Shown here: positions 46,066 through 57,074 of the stretch, piece after piece
Layout of the letters: every line of letters begins with the position of its first letter
Numbering within the stretch: the stretch's first letter is position 1
DNA from: Siphonodentalium dalli
Taxonomy: Eukaryota > Mollusca > Scaphopoda > Gadilida > Siphonodentaliidae
Direction of reading: 5' to 3'
Assembly: GCA_032622095.1 (NCBI GenBank)
Contig: CP136063.1
Coordinates: 26,844,987-26,908,986 of the forward strand
Length of the DNA stretch: 64,000 bases
Made by a program: the position numbers and the translations under genes
Notes under the pieces: generated by a model
Told to the model about the DNA's origin: nothing
Seen by the model: only the letters and a program-made list of their open reading frames with translations
Databases searched by the model: none

Positions 46066-46975
46066 GGCAATGGTAGGGTTAAATATTCTTTCATGCCAAA
46101 GTTACCTGCCAGTTTACTCTAAAATCTACGTTTACTAGTTCTACTCTGTCGAATACTTAATAGTGCATTTTCAATTTTATTTGAGTAAGAAGTTTTTAGA
46201 AAGTTACAGATTTTTTTCTGTATTAGTTTTACTGTCTCCTTGAGGTACAATAACTGAATAGTCCTTAACTTTCCCGACCCCTGTAATATTGTTTGGTCAT
46301 ACAGAATCCTGAAACAAAAATGATAAACAGAAAGATAACCGAACTTTAAAAACCAAACAATTTAAATTAAATTTCTTTTGAGTCATTGAAAGTTTATTTA
46401 TCGCGTAAACATTTGATAATCTTCGTCCCAGTGACGTTACTGAGCTTATCTGGTATAGGCGAGCTTTTCCCATGACAGGAAGCGAGGCGCGAACTGGGAC
46501 GGGAATAGCCAACGACAATGGCATCAGTTCCTGGATTCGCGTTCGCTCGTTACAAATGATCATTGATTTAAAACGTTTCTTGTGTTCCTTATTGACTTCA
46601 GAGAAAGTTCCGGCCAAACGCTTTCAATGCAGAAAATATTCAGTGAACTTCTTCGGATTATTTTCAACTTAAATTTGTTCGTGTTATGTTCTGTAATAAT
46701 AGATGCATTTATATATCGCATTCAACTCTAAATTAGTTTCAACGCGATTTACATTATTACTGCCCCGACCATACATGTATATTTAGCATTTAGTACAAAC
46801 CCTCACTTTGGAGGAAGCTTTCCGAGCAGTTAATAAGCGCATCATAATTACTGGCAGTATCCATCGACTCCCGATTGGGTACTCGGTTAATGGACAAGTC
46901 CTATGCGAGATAACTGCTTAATAAGGTTGCCTGTCGAAGGGGATCATGCAGCGCAGCGTTTGACATTCAAAGGCA
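46066..46975. other. Non-coding with one repeat relic
   Basis: 46470-46575 resembles 33905-34010. The 106-codon minus-strand frame over it is explained by this repeat. I see no other structure. Confidence 0.4.
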
Positions 46976-46979
46976 GAGA

Positions 46980-47056
46980 GCGGGATTCTAACGCATGAAA
47001 TTTGCACCCAAGGCGTTATGAGTCGCGTCCACTAACCATTGCACAACCACAAGACT
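46980..47056 (-). repeat. tRNA-derived SINE head
   Basis: On the minus strand, GTGCAATGGTTAGTGGACGC followed by GACTCATAACGCC and GTTAGAATCCCGC resembles the A-box, anticodon region and B-box of a tRNA, at normal tRNA spacing (about 50 bases). The acceptor stem does not pair, so it is a SINE or tRNA pseudogene rather than a working tRNA. Confidence 0.6.
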
Positions 47057-47854
47057 CAAATGGGAATTATAGGGTCGGCAGTTTATCTCGTCGAAACCAT
47101 CTCATAATAATATACTCATCCTGTCTATTACATAACCCGTGTGCGTTTCTGATGATCACTGTAGTCCAATTTTATTTTCTGACATAACCGCATTTGTAAT
47201 TGTGACATATTTCTGCTTGATCGTAGTGATTATTTTACTAAAATATACTGCCTATCGACATACACAGATAAGCATTTCTGTACGTACATGTATAATATTA
47301 TGTATACAATCAATATGTATATGTGCCTGTGTTATTTAACTGCTCTGTAACTTCATTATGCTTCATTCTATTTGGTTGACTTATAATTTTTTATCGCCCT
47401 TATGGCGTACTTCACAATGCGCACCCAAGATTATACATCGCTGCGTGCGGATAGTGGTTAGGGCTTACTCTGACTTACCCTCCAGTAACCATTGAATACA
47501 CTGTTCGAAAAAGGCCCGTCGCTTTAACGGTGTCATACCGCGCAACATCGCTGCCAACTTGGACCGTTAAATATACCGTCAGTCTGTAGCATGTTCCACA
47601 GTACAAAACCGTTTAAGTTTCTTGCTGACTGTAACCAGTAACTATCAGACCGTTATAGTTTTTACGGTTCAACACCATTCAATTAATATCAAGACCGAAA
47701 CTAATAAAGGACAGACCAATGGTATTTTTCACAGGCCACCACCAATTGTTTGCTCTTAATTTGCTAATTGACCGTAGAATTAGCCAAGTTCCCATTGTAA
47801 TGATATGATTTCCCGGTAGTCATTGCAATTCATATGTTTAGAATAGTCGAAACT
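47057..47854. other. No gene seen
   Basis: No recognisable domain or repeat. Confidence 0.4.
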
Positions 47855-48064
47855 TACGGTGGCTGATTTGCGACATGCTCACAACATATTTTATCTCGAG
47901 ATCTCGACATAATTATCTCGAGATCTCGAGATAATATCTCGAGGTCTCGACATCTCGATTTAATAATCTCGAGATCTCGAGATAATATGTCGAGATCTCG
48001 AGATAATTATGTCGAGATCTCGAGATAATATATGTTGTGAGCATGTCGCAAATCAGCCACCGTA
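47855..48064. mobile_element. MITE with CTCGAGAT palindromic core, TA ends
   Basis: TACGGTGGCTGATTTGCGAC at the left is exactly mirrored by GTCGCAAATCAGCCACCGTA at the right. The TIR match extends inward through ATGCTCACAACATAT, about 35 bp. TA flanks suggest Tc1/mariner-type mobilisation. The ~140-bp core is a run of ATCTCGAGATCTCGAGATAAT-like units, themselves palindromic. Confidence 0.9.
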
Positions 48065-48631
48065 GAAACTAGTATTGTTCGACAAACAGCTCAATAAATT
48101 ATCACCCAACGTGTTGAGTAGATCAACATGGTTTTCAGTGTAAGGATCACCACATCAAACTCACTGACGGAACACTGAAATTAACAAACAAAAAGAAGAA
48201 ATAGAAAAATTGAGAATTAAGAACAGCGCATCGAAGATTGAAATGTCTTTGGGATTAACGTCCAAGAAATAGACAGCAAAAACGTACCATCGTCTGCCGA
48301 TAAAGACAGGAGGAAAGTGAGAAGAAAATATTACAAAATAGAACAAATTGCAATATGAGTGAAAATCTTTCTTTTGTAAGTATCGACACAAGAAGAGAAA
48401 ATTATATACGTCCGGTAAAACTCCATCGATACTAGGAACATTTGGAGCCCCGGAGGTGACATCCGATTTTTTGTTATAGTCGTGGCCACGAAAACAAGTC
48501 GTGACCACGAGATTAAAGTCGTGCCCACGAGTAAAAACTAGTGACAACGAGAAAAAGTCGTGGCCAATAGACAAAGGTTGCGCCGGAAAATTGACACACA
48601 CATTGAATGCAACACCAAATACATTCATATC
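48065..48631. other. No gene; short CGTGGCCACGA repeats
   Basis: 48479-48566 holds five diverged ~20-bp units of the type AAGTCGTGGCCACGAGAAA. The long minus-strand frame over 48161-48697 has no domain. Confidence 0.5.
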
Positions 48632-48785
48632 TAAGGTTCCGACGATCATTATGTACCCAGTTTCTACCACCAACATTTTGGTATTATTGTAATCCAAGAT
48701 TCTCCTTTAATATCTGATTATATCCAATACTGACATATATTGTTGACCCGTGTTGAATACTCCGGGCCGGAGACTTAGCACGCAG
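48632..48785 (+). repeat. Repeat flanking Penelope-like elements, left copy
   Basis: TAAGGTTCCGACGATCATTA to CTCCGGGCCGGAGACTTA recurs as TAAGGTTCCGAAGATCATAA to CTCCGGGCCGGAGATTTA at 53206-53345, in the same order and direction. The pair brackets both Penelope-like segments, as the terminal repeats (pLTRs) of such elements would. Confidence 0.7.
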
Positions 48786-48795
48786 AAAACTAGAA

Positions 48796-49356
48796 ATGCA
48801 CTTCCAATGCACCACCTATACTATATATATACTGGTGAATAAGGTCGAAATTATAGACAGTAAGCGCCAACCAAGTAACTTAAAACGAATCCTGACAAAG
48901 GCACGCTTCACCACAGAAAACAAAACTGAATACCAAGTAAAACGCTGCGGTGACAAACGATGTAAAGCATGCCGTCACGAGTTTCCTGGGAAAAAATTAC
49001 CATTAAAAAACAAAATGGAAATATTCCCAAATACTGACTTGGACTGTAAATCAAAAAATCTGATATACTACATAACTTGCGATGGATGCGGCGAAGGATA
49101 CGTAGGCCAAACCGGAAACACTGTATGTGGAAGGGTTACCATCCATCGGCAACAAATAAATCATAAGGAATATCGACAGATACCACTAAGTGGGCATTTG
49201 GCAGAATGCAACAATGGCAACTTCAGGATATTCCCATTCTACACAATGAAAACAGACAATATTGTGGCTAGACTAGCGCAAGAAGATCTCTTTAAACAAC
49301 GATGCCGGTCGAAACTAAACGCCAGAGGTGACATGTACAACCCACAACGGAAGTGA
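48796..49356 (+). pseudogene. Penelope-like element GIY-YIG endonuclease fragment
   Basis: The frame gives a cysteine-rich CGDKRCKACRHEF linker, then LDCKSKNLIYYITCDGCGEG, YVGQTGNTVCGRVTIHRQQI and IVARLAQEDLF before the stop at 49354-49356. YYITC-YVGQT is the GIY-YIG core, with the conserved Arg (CGRV) and Glu (AQEDLF) following. This is the endonuclease that Penelope-like retroelements carry, normally behind the reverse transcriptase. No reverse transcriptase precedes it here, so it is a 5'-truncated copy or a separate N-terminal module. It differs clearly from the endonuclease at about 52400, so the two are different families. The ORF itself is unbroken. Confidence 0.85.
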
Positions 49357-49466
49357 CGTCATAATAACTTGTTGTTAATCAATGTCTATTGAAACATGCA
49401 AGAAGCATGAACGGCCTATAGACTAAACGAATTAAAAATCAGTTCAGACCATGGATAATTCATTTC

Positions 49467-49470
<4 letters not shown>

Positions 49471-49512
<42 letters not shown>
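49471..49512. repeat. (AT)n microsatellite
   Basis: A 42-base AT run downstream of the GIY-YIG fragment. Confidence 0.95.
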
Positions 49513-49515
<3 letters not shown>

Positions 49516-49652
49516 CATATAGTTCTCAACACTTTATACGATATATATATTAAAATGGGGACTTAACAATTTTGGCACCAAATTAACTACCGAAACTAAA
49601 ACAAAGTTCTTGAGCATCATTAGTAAGCTTCAGTCCTCGGTAGGTACACGAG

Positions 49653-50640
49653 TTGGCGTCCAAACTCATACGAAACGTGCCCGGTCACCCTCCCCTATCA
49701 CTAACCTCTCGTCAGCTTCAATTCCAGGATGGTCCAGCCAGTGACCAGACAACGTCGCCGTCTCTGATATCAACGCCAAAACGTATCAAAGCCACACCAC
49801 GGCCACAGCGACATGCACCAAAACCACGCACACGGACAACTGCAACTGCTACGCCACGCAAATCCACTCCACCGAACACGCCACTTCGCAATTCACCAGC
49901 CAAGAAAACAACACCACCAAAGCACGTATCTTCCAGTCCTCCTTCGCCTGTTGGTTCCATTGCTTCGATGACCTCGCCAACGATTTCAACATCATCACCA
50001 TCGTATGCCGAGGTATTGTCATCATCACCTAAGGTATCCAAATTTAATTAATTTCGTCAACCTGGCCCTAAGAAGGATTGGTCCTTCCCTAAACAGATCA
50101 AAAACACTGTTGTTATTTTAGGCTCTTCTAATGTGTCCCGGAGCGATGTCGATCCTCCAAAAATGTTTGCATTGCTTCTTACCCAGGTGGCAATTTAGGT
50201 CATTTCGGCAACTTCGCCCACAAACTGAAGTCGAAGCCAGAAAAGACACCTCGACACGTCATCATCAGCATTGGCATCAACAACAGAGAGGACTGGAAGA
50301 CAGACAACGACAAAAGCAAAACAGCAGGCACCACAGCTAAGAACAGGTTAACCAACATGGTTTGTATTTCAACAAACTTTTTCCTAATGCTACACTTCAT
50401 TTTCAGGAAATAAATATCTCTTCTAGTCTAAATTCTAGGGACCAGGAAGTTCTGCGTGCCATTAACAGCCAAGCTCGTCACACACATAACCTCAATGTCA
50501 TACAGGCAATACCCCCCCCGCGACTTTCACGTGGAGAATGACAACATCCAGTGGACATCACAGACGGCGGCGAAAATATACCACGGCTGGACCAACATCT
50601 TTAAACGTCATTTAAACTAATCTCTCAGAAGGGCACCAGC
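49653..50640 (+). pseudogene. Element ORF with SGNH-hydrolase-like domain
   Basis: 49653-50051 is a basic Pro/Ser/Thr-rich region ending SPSYAEVLSSSPKVSK. After a stop the next frame continues GPKKDWSFPKQIKNT, then VVILGSSNVSRSD (about 50109), YPGGNLGHFGNFAHKL (about 50180), PRHVIISIGINNRED (about 50250) and DNIQWTSQTAAKIYHGW (about 50540). The blocks parallel SGNH/GDSL esterases: GDSN, Gly, GxNN and D-x-(I)H-W. Here GDS reads GSS and the His position is Gln, so catalysis is unlikely. Frameshifts occur near 50160 and in a C8 run at 50512. The piece leads directly into the Penelope-like reverse transcriptase. Esterase domains are known in CR1 LINEs. Whether this belongs to the same element is inferred from adjacency. 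Confidence 0.6.
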
Positions 50641-52923
50641 CATGCGGAAAGAGTCGGTCTCGGCACCGAGATAGTCAATCTTGTACCCGACCTTTCCCTG
50701 AGCGCTGGTGAGAAATCGCTACGTAGGTACGGTCTAACCTTTGTTCCTACCCCACCCGATCTCAAAGAAACACCACATGTTGTTGAGACGGAGGATGGAA
50801 CATTGTTTTTACCGGACTCTAAGTATGCCATGGAAATGAACGGAGGTCCAGCAAGCATGCAATTTAGGGAAGTAACAGCCATGGCTGATTTCTTTCGCAA
50901 TTCGACAGGTTTTAAAAGATCAATTTAAAGAACCTTCGATGTGGACCCCCTCTGATCGCCGGATAGACAAATCAATTCCCGAGGTCGCTGGCTTAGTCAA
51001 AACGGACATCAAGAATCAAATTTTCACAACGAGGATAACCTCACTAAAGTTGAAAGAACTGCATTAAAAACCCTTCGCAGCAATAAAAACATTGTAATCA
51101 AACCTTGTGACAAAGGCAGCTCGCTCGTCATCATGTCTAAAGAAAATTACATTTTAGAAGCGACGCGCCAATTAAGCAACACTAAATATTACAAACAATT
51201 GGATGCGCCAATTTGGAAATCCAATGTTTTAAAATTCAATCTCATTCTCAAAAGCTTCCTGGACCAGGACGTTTTAAAGAAAAAACATGTTCAGTATCTA
51301 ATTGCAAAACCTGAATCCAATAATAGGACATTTTATTTGCTACCTAAAATACATAAACCTTTGAGCTGTTGGACTAATCCATGCGTCCACCCGGACGCCC
51401 CAGTATCAGTGACGTGGGTTCTGAGTCGTACCACATTTCGGAGTTTATTGATTTCTATTTGAAACCAATTGCTACCCGCCATCCGAGCTATCTAAAAGAC
51501 ACGGAGGACTTCCTCATTAAATTGTCGAACATTGAAGTCCCATCTTCTGCTTAACTAATTAGTCTCGACGTGGAATCTATGTATACTAATATTGGAATCA
51601 ATGCCGGATTAAAGTCAATTAAGAATGCATTTGATTTCCACCATGATCCTCATAGACCTGGAGATGAAATACTTCAATTATTAGAACTTTCTCTTAAAGG
51701 GAATGACTTTGAATTTAATGGACAATATTATTTACAGGTCTCCGGCTGTAGTATGGGCAAGAAGTTTAGTCCAAATTTTGCCTCAATTTTTGTTGCAGAG
51801 TGGGAGAAAGGCGCCCTAGCCAAATCTGATAAACAACCATTAGCCTATTATAGATTCTTGGACGACATATTTATCATTTGGACTCATGGTCTGGATGAGA
51901 TTAGGGTGTTCTTGGACATCTTGAACAGTCATGGTGAATCAATCAAACTCAAATAATCAATATCGCAAACCAGCATTGATTTCCTTGATTAACAATATTT
52001 AAGGGCCCGCAATTTACATCATGCAACATTTTAGATACAAAACGTTTTACGAAACCAACGGATTCTCACCAGCTTCTTCATCGTAAATCTTTCCATCCGC
52101 CAAAACTGTTCAATGGATTGATTAAATCTCAAATCATTCGATACCACAGGAACTGCACGAACAGAAGCGACCTAAATCAAGCTTGTTCAGTGCTGTTCCA
52201 GGCTTTACGACCGCGCGGCTACTCTAGTAGATTACTGCGCCAAGTAAAGTCCGAAACTCTACGGCACAATCGGCCGGTGTTGGGTAATGGTTCAGCCTCA
52301 TTTTGTCACAAAAAACGATGTTACATCAATACAATGGGATATCTCAATACTACTAACACTTTCACCAGCGAACAAACACGCATATCGTATCAAATGCATA
52401 GCGAACTTAATTGTGATTCTAAAAATGTAATTTACTTAATCACATGCAAAATATGCCGTATACAATATGTTGGACAAACACAAACCGCTTTCAAAGTTAG
52501 AATGTCTAATCATCTTTCCAGTGTTCGCAAAAACTCGACATGCAAATTTCCGATCATTTCAACTCATCTAATCATGACATTAAATCCCATTTCAGCTTTC
52601 AGCCAATAGAACAGACACCAATTCTAACCGACGAAGGCCAAACAAATTCAATACGTCTAGACCGCGAAAATCATTGGATGGGCGTACTTAAAACATATCT
52701 TCCGTACGGACTTAACATTGACTACAAGGGTGTTTCTCGAAATCTCTTGTGCTTTCCTCTAATCTACAATCGTAGAAATGTTGAAATCGCAAATATTTTC
52801 AGAAAAAACTTAGCATTATTAAACACTAAATTGACCGAGCCTCTCGACAAACGGGTGATTATTGCCTACAAGAAAAATCCCAGTTTTCGCGATATGCTCG
52901 TTCGATCTAGACTCAGACCTTGA
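50641..52923 (+). pseudogene. Penelope-like element: RT plus GIY-YIG, broken
   Basis: Pieces in order: SLSAGEKSLRRYGLTFVPTP (N-terminal PLE block, about 50690-50750), FKEPSMWTPSDRRID (about 50925), NIVIKPCDKGSSLVIM (about 51090), RTFYLLPKIHKPLS (about 51325), ISLDVESMYTNI (motif A, about 51560), GCSMGKKFSPNFASIF (about 51745) and YYRFLDDIFIIW (catalytic DD at 51861-51866). The GIY-YIG endonuclease follows: SKNVIYLITCKICRIQYVGQ (about 52420), with RLDRENHWMGVLKTYLPYGL carrying the Glu. The end is near 52923. Stops (for example TAA at 51552-51554, 51954) and several frameshifts show it is dead. The RT-then-endonuclease order is the standard one for Penelope-like retroelements, and the total length is normal. 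Confidence 0.88.
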
Positions 52924-53205
52924 TTTACACGCAGTTTAATTAGCTTTTAGCAATTTCAACATCACTATCCTTTGTTTGTGCTGAACACAATATTTTATGT
53001 CAATTTCCGACACAACGTAACAAAATTTAGCTTGTTCCATCTATCATAGCATATGGCAACAATGCTCAAACGCAATTTCATGTCAATTTCCGACACAACC
53101 TAACAAAATTTAGCTAGTTCCATAGAAATAATTACATAAGAAATCGGATACGACCTGCGCCAGTGCTCTCCACACTTTCCAAATATATATATATGGGCAA
53201 TTATG
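52924..53205. other. 3' region of the Penelope-like element
   Basis: The 43-base segment TGTCAATTTCCGACACAAC to TAGCTWGTTCCAT occurs twice (52998-53040, 53081-53123). A short AT run precedes the flanking repeat. Confidence 0.6.
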
Positions 53206-53345
53206 TAAGGTTCCGAAGATCATAATAACACCAAACCCAGTATTTACCCCAGTATTGCTGCAATCCACTATCTATACTTGCCCATATATACTGACACATA
53301 AAGTTAACCCATGGAGAACATTCTCCGGGCCGGAGATTTAACCCG
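53206..53345 (+). repeat. Repeat flanking Penelope-like elements, right copy
   Basis: Direct repeat of 48632-48785 at roughly 70% by eye, ending CTCCGGGCCGGAGATTTAAC. Confidence 0.7.
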
Positions 53346-53427
53346 CAGGATATTGATCCGCATGCATGCACTTGCGATAAATTATTCATTAAATGCATAT
53401 GCATACATGTGGGGATTGACTATTTCG

Positions 53428-53512
53428 AGTAACAGGAACGGAACGAGGAACAGGAACGAGTTCCGAGTAACAGAATGACTATTTCGAGTAACAGGAACGA
53501 GGAACAGAGATA
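53428..53512. repeat. Short tandem repeat AGTAACAGGAACGAGGAACAG
   Basis: ACTATTTCGAGTAACAGGAA occurs at 53428 and about 53478, with GGAACGAGG words between. Confidence 0.75.
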
Positions 53513-54889
53513 TAAGCTCACATTTCTCGCGTTTTGCTCTATGTAACGATACATATTATACATCATTCGAAAGGTTAGCATATCCCCTTCATTAATATTG
53601 CAACATTTAGACACTAATATTGCGAACAAAGCGTACACTTGGCCAGGAACGGCGAGCGTTGAATAAGAAATTAGCTAAAAACGTGGCCATACGATCATTA
53701 TAACACCGTATCCAGCTTGTACGACTTTTTTTTTATCGTGGCCACGACTTTGTTCTCTTTAATTGTGTCCGGGTCCATGCAAATTTTGCCCCACAGTTCA
53801 ATGAAAACTACACCGATCCATCGAACGAAAACCGTGAGATGCATCGACTCGAATTCGCCATCAGGCCAGTTTAATATTGGATAACGCATAACGTGCAAAG
53901 AGTGTTTCGTGCCCTAGTTGGCACAAAGTAACACAGACCATCGACATTGGATTGCAAAGTATCGACGGAATATCAGATATTTGATACAGCTGCATGTTAT
54001 ACAAGTATGTACTTGTCTCCGCGACATGCCGAGCGTTTCCATTTCTACATGCAACTATCTACCATATATCTAACACAGAAACATGAAAATGTGTATATAG
54101 TGTTCTCAGTGCGGCGTCGGAATACGACGGCCATTTAAGCTGTCTTGTCTGGGGTAGCTTCGATGGCCGTGTGGCGCAACGAACCGGGGTTCGAATCGGA
54201 CCCAATCGCCAACAAAATTACAACTGTCCCAAAAGCACACGCATCTTCCCAATATCAATTAACGTAATGAACTTAATTTATTTATCAATCCGATGTATTT
54301 CCAACATATTTACCAGTGTTTATTGTGTCCCTATATGAATGCAACCAAAATATTTTATATTATATTATATATGCCTAATAATATGATCTTGAGGGCGATA
54401 CCATTTCTGAGTTTGGTTTTCTTGTTAGTTTATTTGTTGGCAGCCCACTGAAGATGGTTCGATACGTATGTATCCCACCGGACGCGTACGGGATAATCGA
54501 TATGTGACAACAGAGTAGAAGGAAGTCTGTGGCCCAGAAGAGAAAGGCTTATATATAGAGCGTTTTAATGCGGGGGCAATTTTGCGTAATTGGGTAGTAA
54601 TTCTTCATGTTAGTATTGACGTCTGAGAAATGTCAATCAGTCAGAGGAGTAGCATAAAATAGTTTGTGCCCGGGACAATCGCCACATTATAGCAACCAAA
54701 TCGCGCCGTGTACATATATGCACCGACATCATACTGTGAAGTGACTCATTGCATGGCCATGTTGGCTTATCTGATCAACATTTCTACCGAATATACATAT
54801 CCATGGTAGAATACATCGGCACTAAACTCAATTTTCACTCACATGCAGTGTTTGTCACCAGAGAGCCATGACATTTTGACATTTTCGAC
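53513..54889. other. Upstream region of the PAN exon
   Basis: No gene is recognised. 54155-54200 has a tRNA-like pair (TGGCCGTGTGGC, then GGTTCGAATCG 13 bases later), probably a SINE relic. 54370-54460 resembles the end of the LINE tail at 55490-55565 (TGATCTTGAG-GCG-TACCA, TGGTTTTCTTGTTA). The promoter of the PAN gene must lie here, but I cannot point to it. Confidence 0.4.
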
Positions 54890-55136
54890 ATGAACATCTT
54901 TGGATTTATACTAGTGTGGTTGTGTGCCCCTGAATGGGCTTCGGGGTCCGCGATAGCGAAGGCCAGGTTCTACAAGCACGGATCTGGGGAAACTACCAAC
55001 ATCATAGCCATAACAAGGCCGAGATCTAAGATTGAGTGCAGCGGGAACTGTCTGAGCACCACTGGGTGCACATCCTTCACATTCAATGAGACAGCGTGCT
55101 TTCTGGTATCCGATGACAACGGGGAGTTTGATAGCG
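54890..55136 (+). CDS. Signal peptide plus PAN/apple domain, first exon
   Basis: ATG at 54890 starts MNIFGFILVWLCAPEWASGS, a clear signal peptide with a hydrophobic core and an Ala/Ser-rich cleavage zone. Then come AIAKARFYKHGSGE, RSKIECSGNCLSTTGCTSFT and FNETACFLVSDDNGEFDS. The four cysteines in C-x3-C-x5-C-x8-C order, with the aromatic TSFTF before the last, fit the PAN/apple fold, a protein- or sugar-binding module of secreted invertebrate proteins. An excellent donor (AGCGGTAAGT) at 55137 ends the exon in phase 1. Translation past it reaches a stop within 45 bases, so splicing is required. The next exon could be the phase 1-1 Thr-rich exon at 61468. PAN followed by a C-type lectin domain would be a plausible architecture. 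Confidence 0.75.
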
Positions 55137-55489
55137 GTAAGTTTGAGCAATTAACCACTTTCGTGATGTCGTCCGTTTAGATGTATCCGGGATATAACTT
55201 AGCGTAATGTAAATTATTTCGCGCTCCGCGTTTATAATGCGTCGCTGTTTCTTGGTATACAGTGGGCAATGGGTGTTCTATTTATAGAATGGCAATTATT
55301 GGGACATATTAAAAGTTGTAGTGCGACCCCGAGGCCGAGCCCGGTAAAAGGTTTAGTTGAGAATTTCAATTTCGTTTATTGGTGTTTACATTATGTCAAT
55401 AATGTTGATTTTTGGTTTGTGATAAGCTATGCCAATTACAAATAACATAAATGAAAAAGATTATATAATTACAATCATGGGTATATAAT
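55137..55489. other. Intron start, no other feature
   Basis: Presumed first intron of the PAN gene. Nothing else is recognised. Confidence 0.4.
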
Positions 55490-56040
55490 ATATGATCTTG
55501 AGCGCGTTACCAGTTCTGACTATGGTTTTCTTGTTACCATTTGTCGTTGATCCTCTGTTGACACCAACCCGTTATACATCATATCCACTAGTACGCAATA
55601 CTTTGTTCGGAACAGCATTGTGTAAATAAGGGGGAGTGAGTTTTTTCGCCATTCTAAAAATAAGCAAAATGTTTTGATTTTACTGTCCGTTTTGATATTT
55701 TTTCCCACCCAACTTCTATTACAACGTTTGATTCAACCTTTTACTATTCTAGCGGCTTCTTACTGAATATCTTATAGGGAAACGGCTTCCTCGCCTGTAC
55801 AATTGTCTCATACCGCGGAAGCACATTTCAATACTGGACGCACATACTTAGGCCATATAAATTCTTTCTCGAGTTCTTCTGTCGAGGATAAATGTATACG
55901 TCCTCAGTATGTACATTCTTGTGGATGCTTGATTTTCAATATCTTCTATACAATCTCTCCATTTCCCTTGCCCGTTGAATGTCAGACCCAAATTTGTATG
56001 TATATTTACGCACGTCATGTAAAAACGACTTAGTTTCATA
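55490..56040 (-). pseudogene. LINE reverse transcriptase C-terminal tail
   Basis: Minus-strand pieces in order: NLGLTFNGQGKWRDCIEDI and RMYILRTYTFILDRRTRERI (about 56010-55850), then RPVLKCASAV with a stop in place of Trp in VWDNCT, EEAVSL, DIQ, EAARIV, GWEKISKRRT, and KKLTPPYLHNAVPNK (about 55640-55600). This matches the typical CR1/Jockey/BEL-neighbour LINE tail: LGL-W-HI, ILR-LDR-IY, RP-LEYA-VWDN, EAARIVTG, LGWE, NLTPPYL. Stops and frameshifts are frequent. It sits inside the presumed first intron of the PAN gene, in the opposite orientation. Confidence 0.85.
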
Positions 56041-56104
56041 GCTTAGTTACATGGAAACATACATGCGAACTAGATTTCAATATAGGACTATATCAACCAG
56101 CACG

Positions 56105-56470
56105 TTGTAATTAAAGACATATTATGGACTTGTTCGGGTGTGTGAAACCGATACGTTAGTATTCAAGCGCTATGCCAACCGGAGGAATGCAGCATTCTAC
56201 TGACATCGTCGAAAATCTCAAAGAAATCGACCATACCACTCCATAGAAAACTTCGTCTGAACTATGCGCAATTGTAAATATTTACAACTCGATTCGGGAC
56301 AAAACTATCGGCGATAAACCAACGCAAATGAGTTCTCCATCGAAAGTCATTGCATTTATTTATCTAAGAAAGGCTGTAAATTTTGATTAATATTTGTAAA
56401 AATAACTACTTTGAGCAAGATTATTCTCCATTTTTATTTGATCACCATATCGGAGTGTTTCACATAACTT
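56105..56470 (-). repeat. Repeat family R2, copy 2 (inverted)
   Basis: Reverse complement of 36240-36616 with moderate divergence. Shared words are GGTTTCACAC/CGAACAAGT, ATGGAGTGGTA and GTAAATATTTACAA. This copy has no piggyBac-like insertion. After its TTAA the flank (TTACAACGTG) differs from that at 39169. Confidence 0.75.
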
Positions 56471-57074
56471 TAAGTTAAGACTCATTAGATACATTTTTTA
56501 TATTTGTAAAATTTGTCATATTTATGCAACACTGTACATTCATTAAAATATGCACCAGATTTTAAAGGTGTACTCAGGACTTCAGATCTCTGGTTAAAAC
56601 AGAACCAGATACGTCACATTCTTAATAACGATTGAAATAGTTTCCATTTTTGCAACGAAAAATTATCAGACATGTCTCTATTGATTTCTTATGTCTAGAC
56701 TTCCACACACTGTTGCAAAAAGGTTTTATTGTTTGTGTCATTTCCGAGGTGTCAATGTTGGTTGGTCATCTGTAGTCCCCCTTATGTCATGGATGTACAT
56801 TCAGATCTTTGGTCACATGATACCGAAGTAACTCAACCTGGTAAATGTTATTTCCATCCTTTTCGCTCGGTGCGATCGAGATCTTCATATTTTGTTAGTA
56901 AAAACAAATAACACATACTGTCATTTTCTTCAAATAAAATGTCAATCAATTCTCAGTTTTAAAATGAACATGACAACAACAACAAATATAGTCAATGTAA
57001 TCTATATGTTTGCTGTCCCATAAAAAGTGGCTGAAATGGGTCTAGACAAACATGTAGATTACATTATCGACTCA
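56471..57074. other. No gene seen
   Basis: AT-rich. The short frame at 56729-56911 has no domain. Confidence 0.4.

Noticed and set aside
46297-46617. 106-codon minus-strand frame
   Set aside because: Its middle part is shared with the diverged repeat at 33905-34010, where the frame is not maintained. No domain is visible.
46980-47056. Functional tRNA gene
   Set aside because: The acceptor stem does not pair and the B-box is off consensus, so it is better explained as a SINE head.
48161-48697. 178-codon minus-strand reading frame
   Set aside because: It has no recognisable domain or signal, and it overlaps a CGTGGCCACGA repeat and the left flanking repeat of the Penelope-like elements. The composition looks like a chance open frame in AT-rich DNA.
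49718-50041. Val/Gly-rich minus-strand frame
   Set aside because: Antisense of the Pro/Ser/Thr-rich start of the Penelope-like element.
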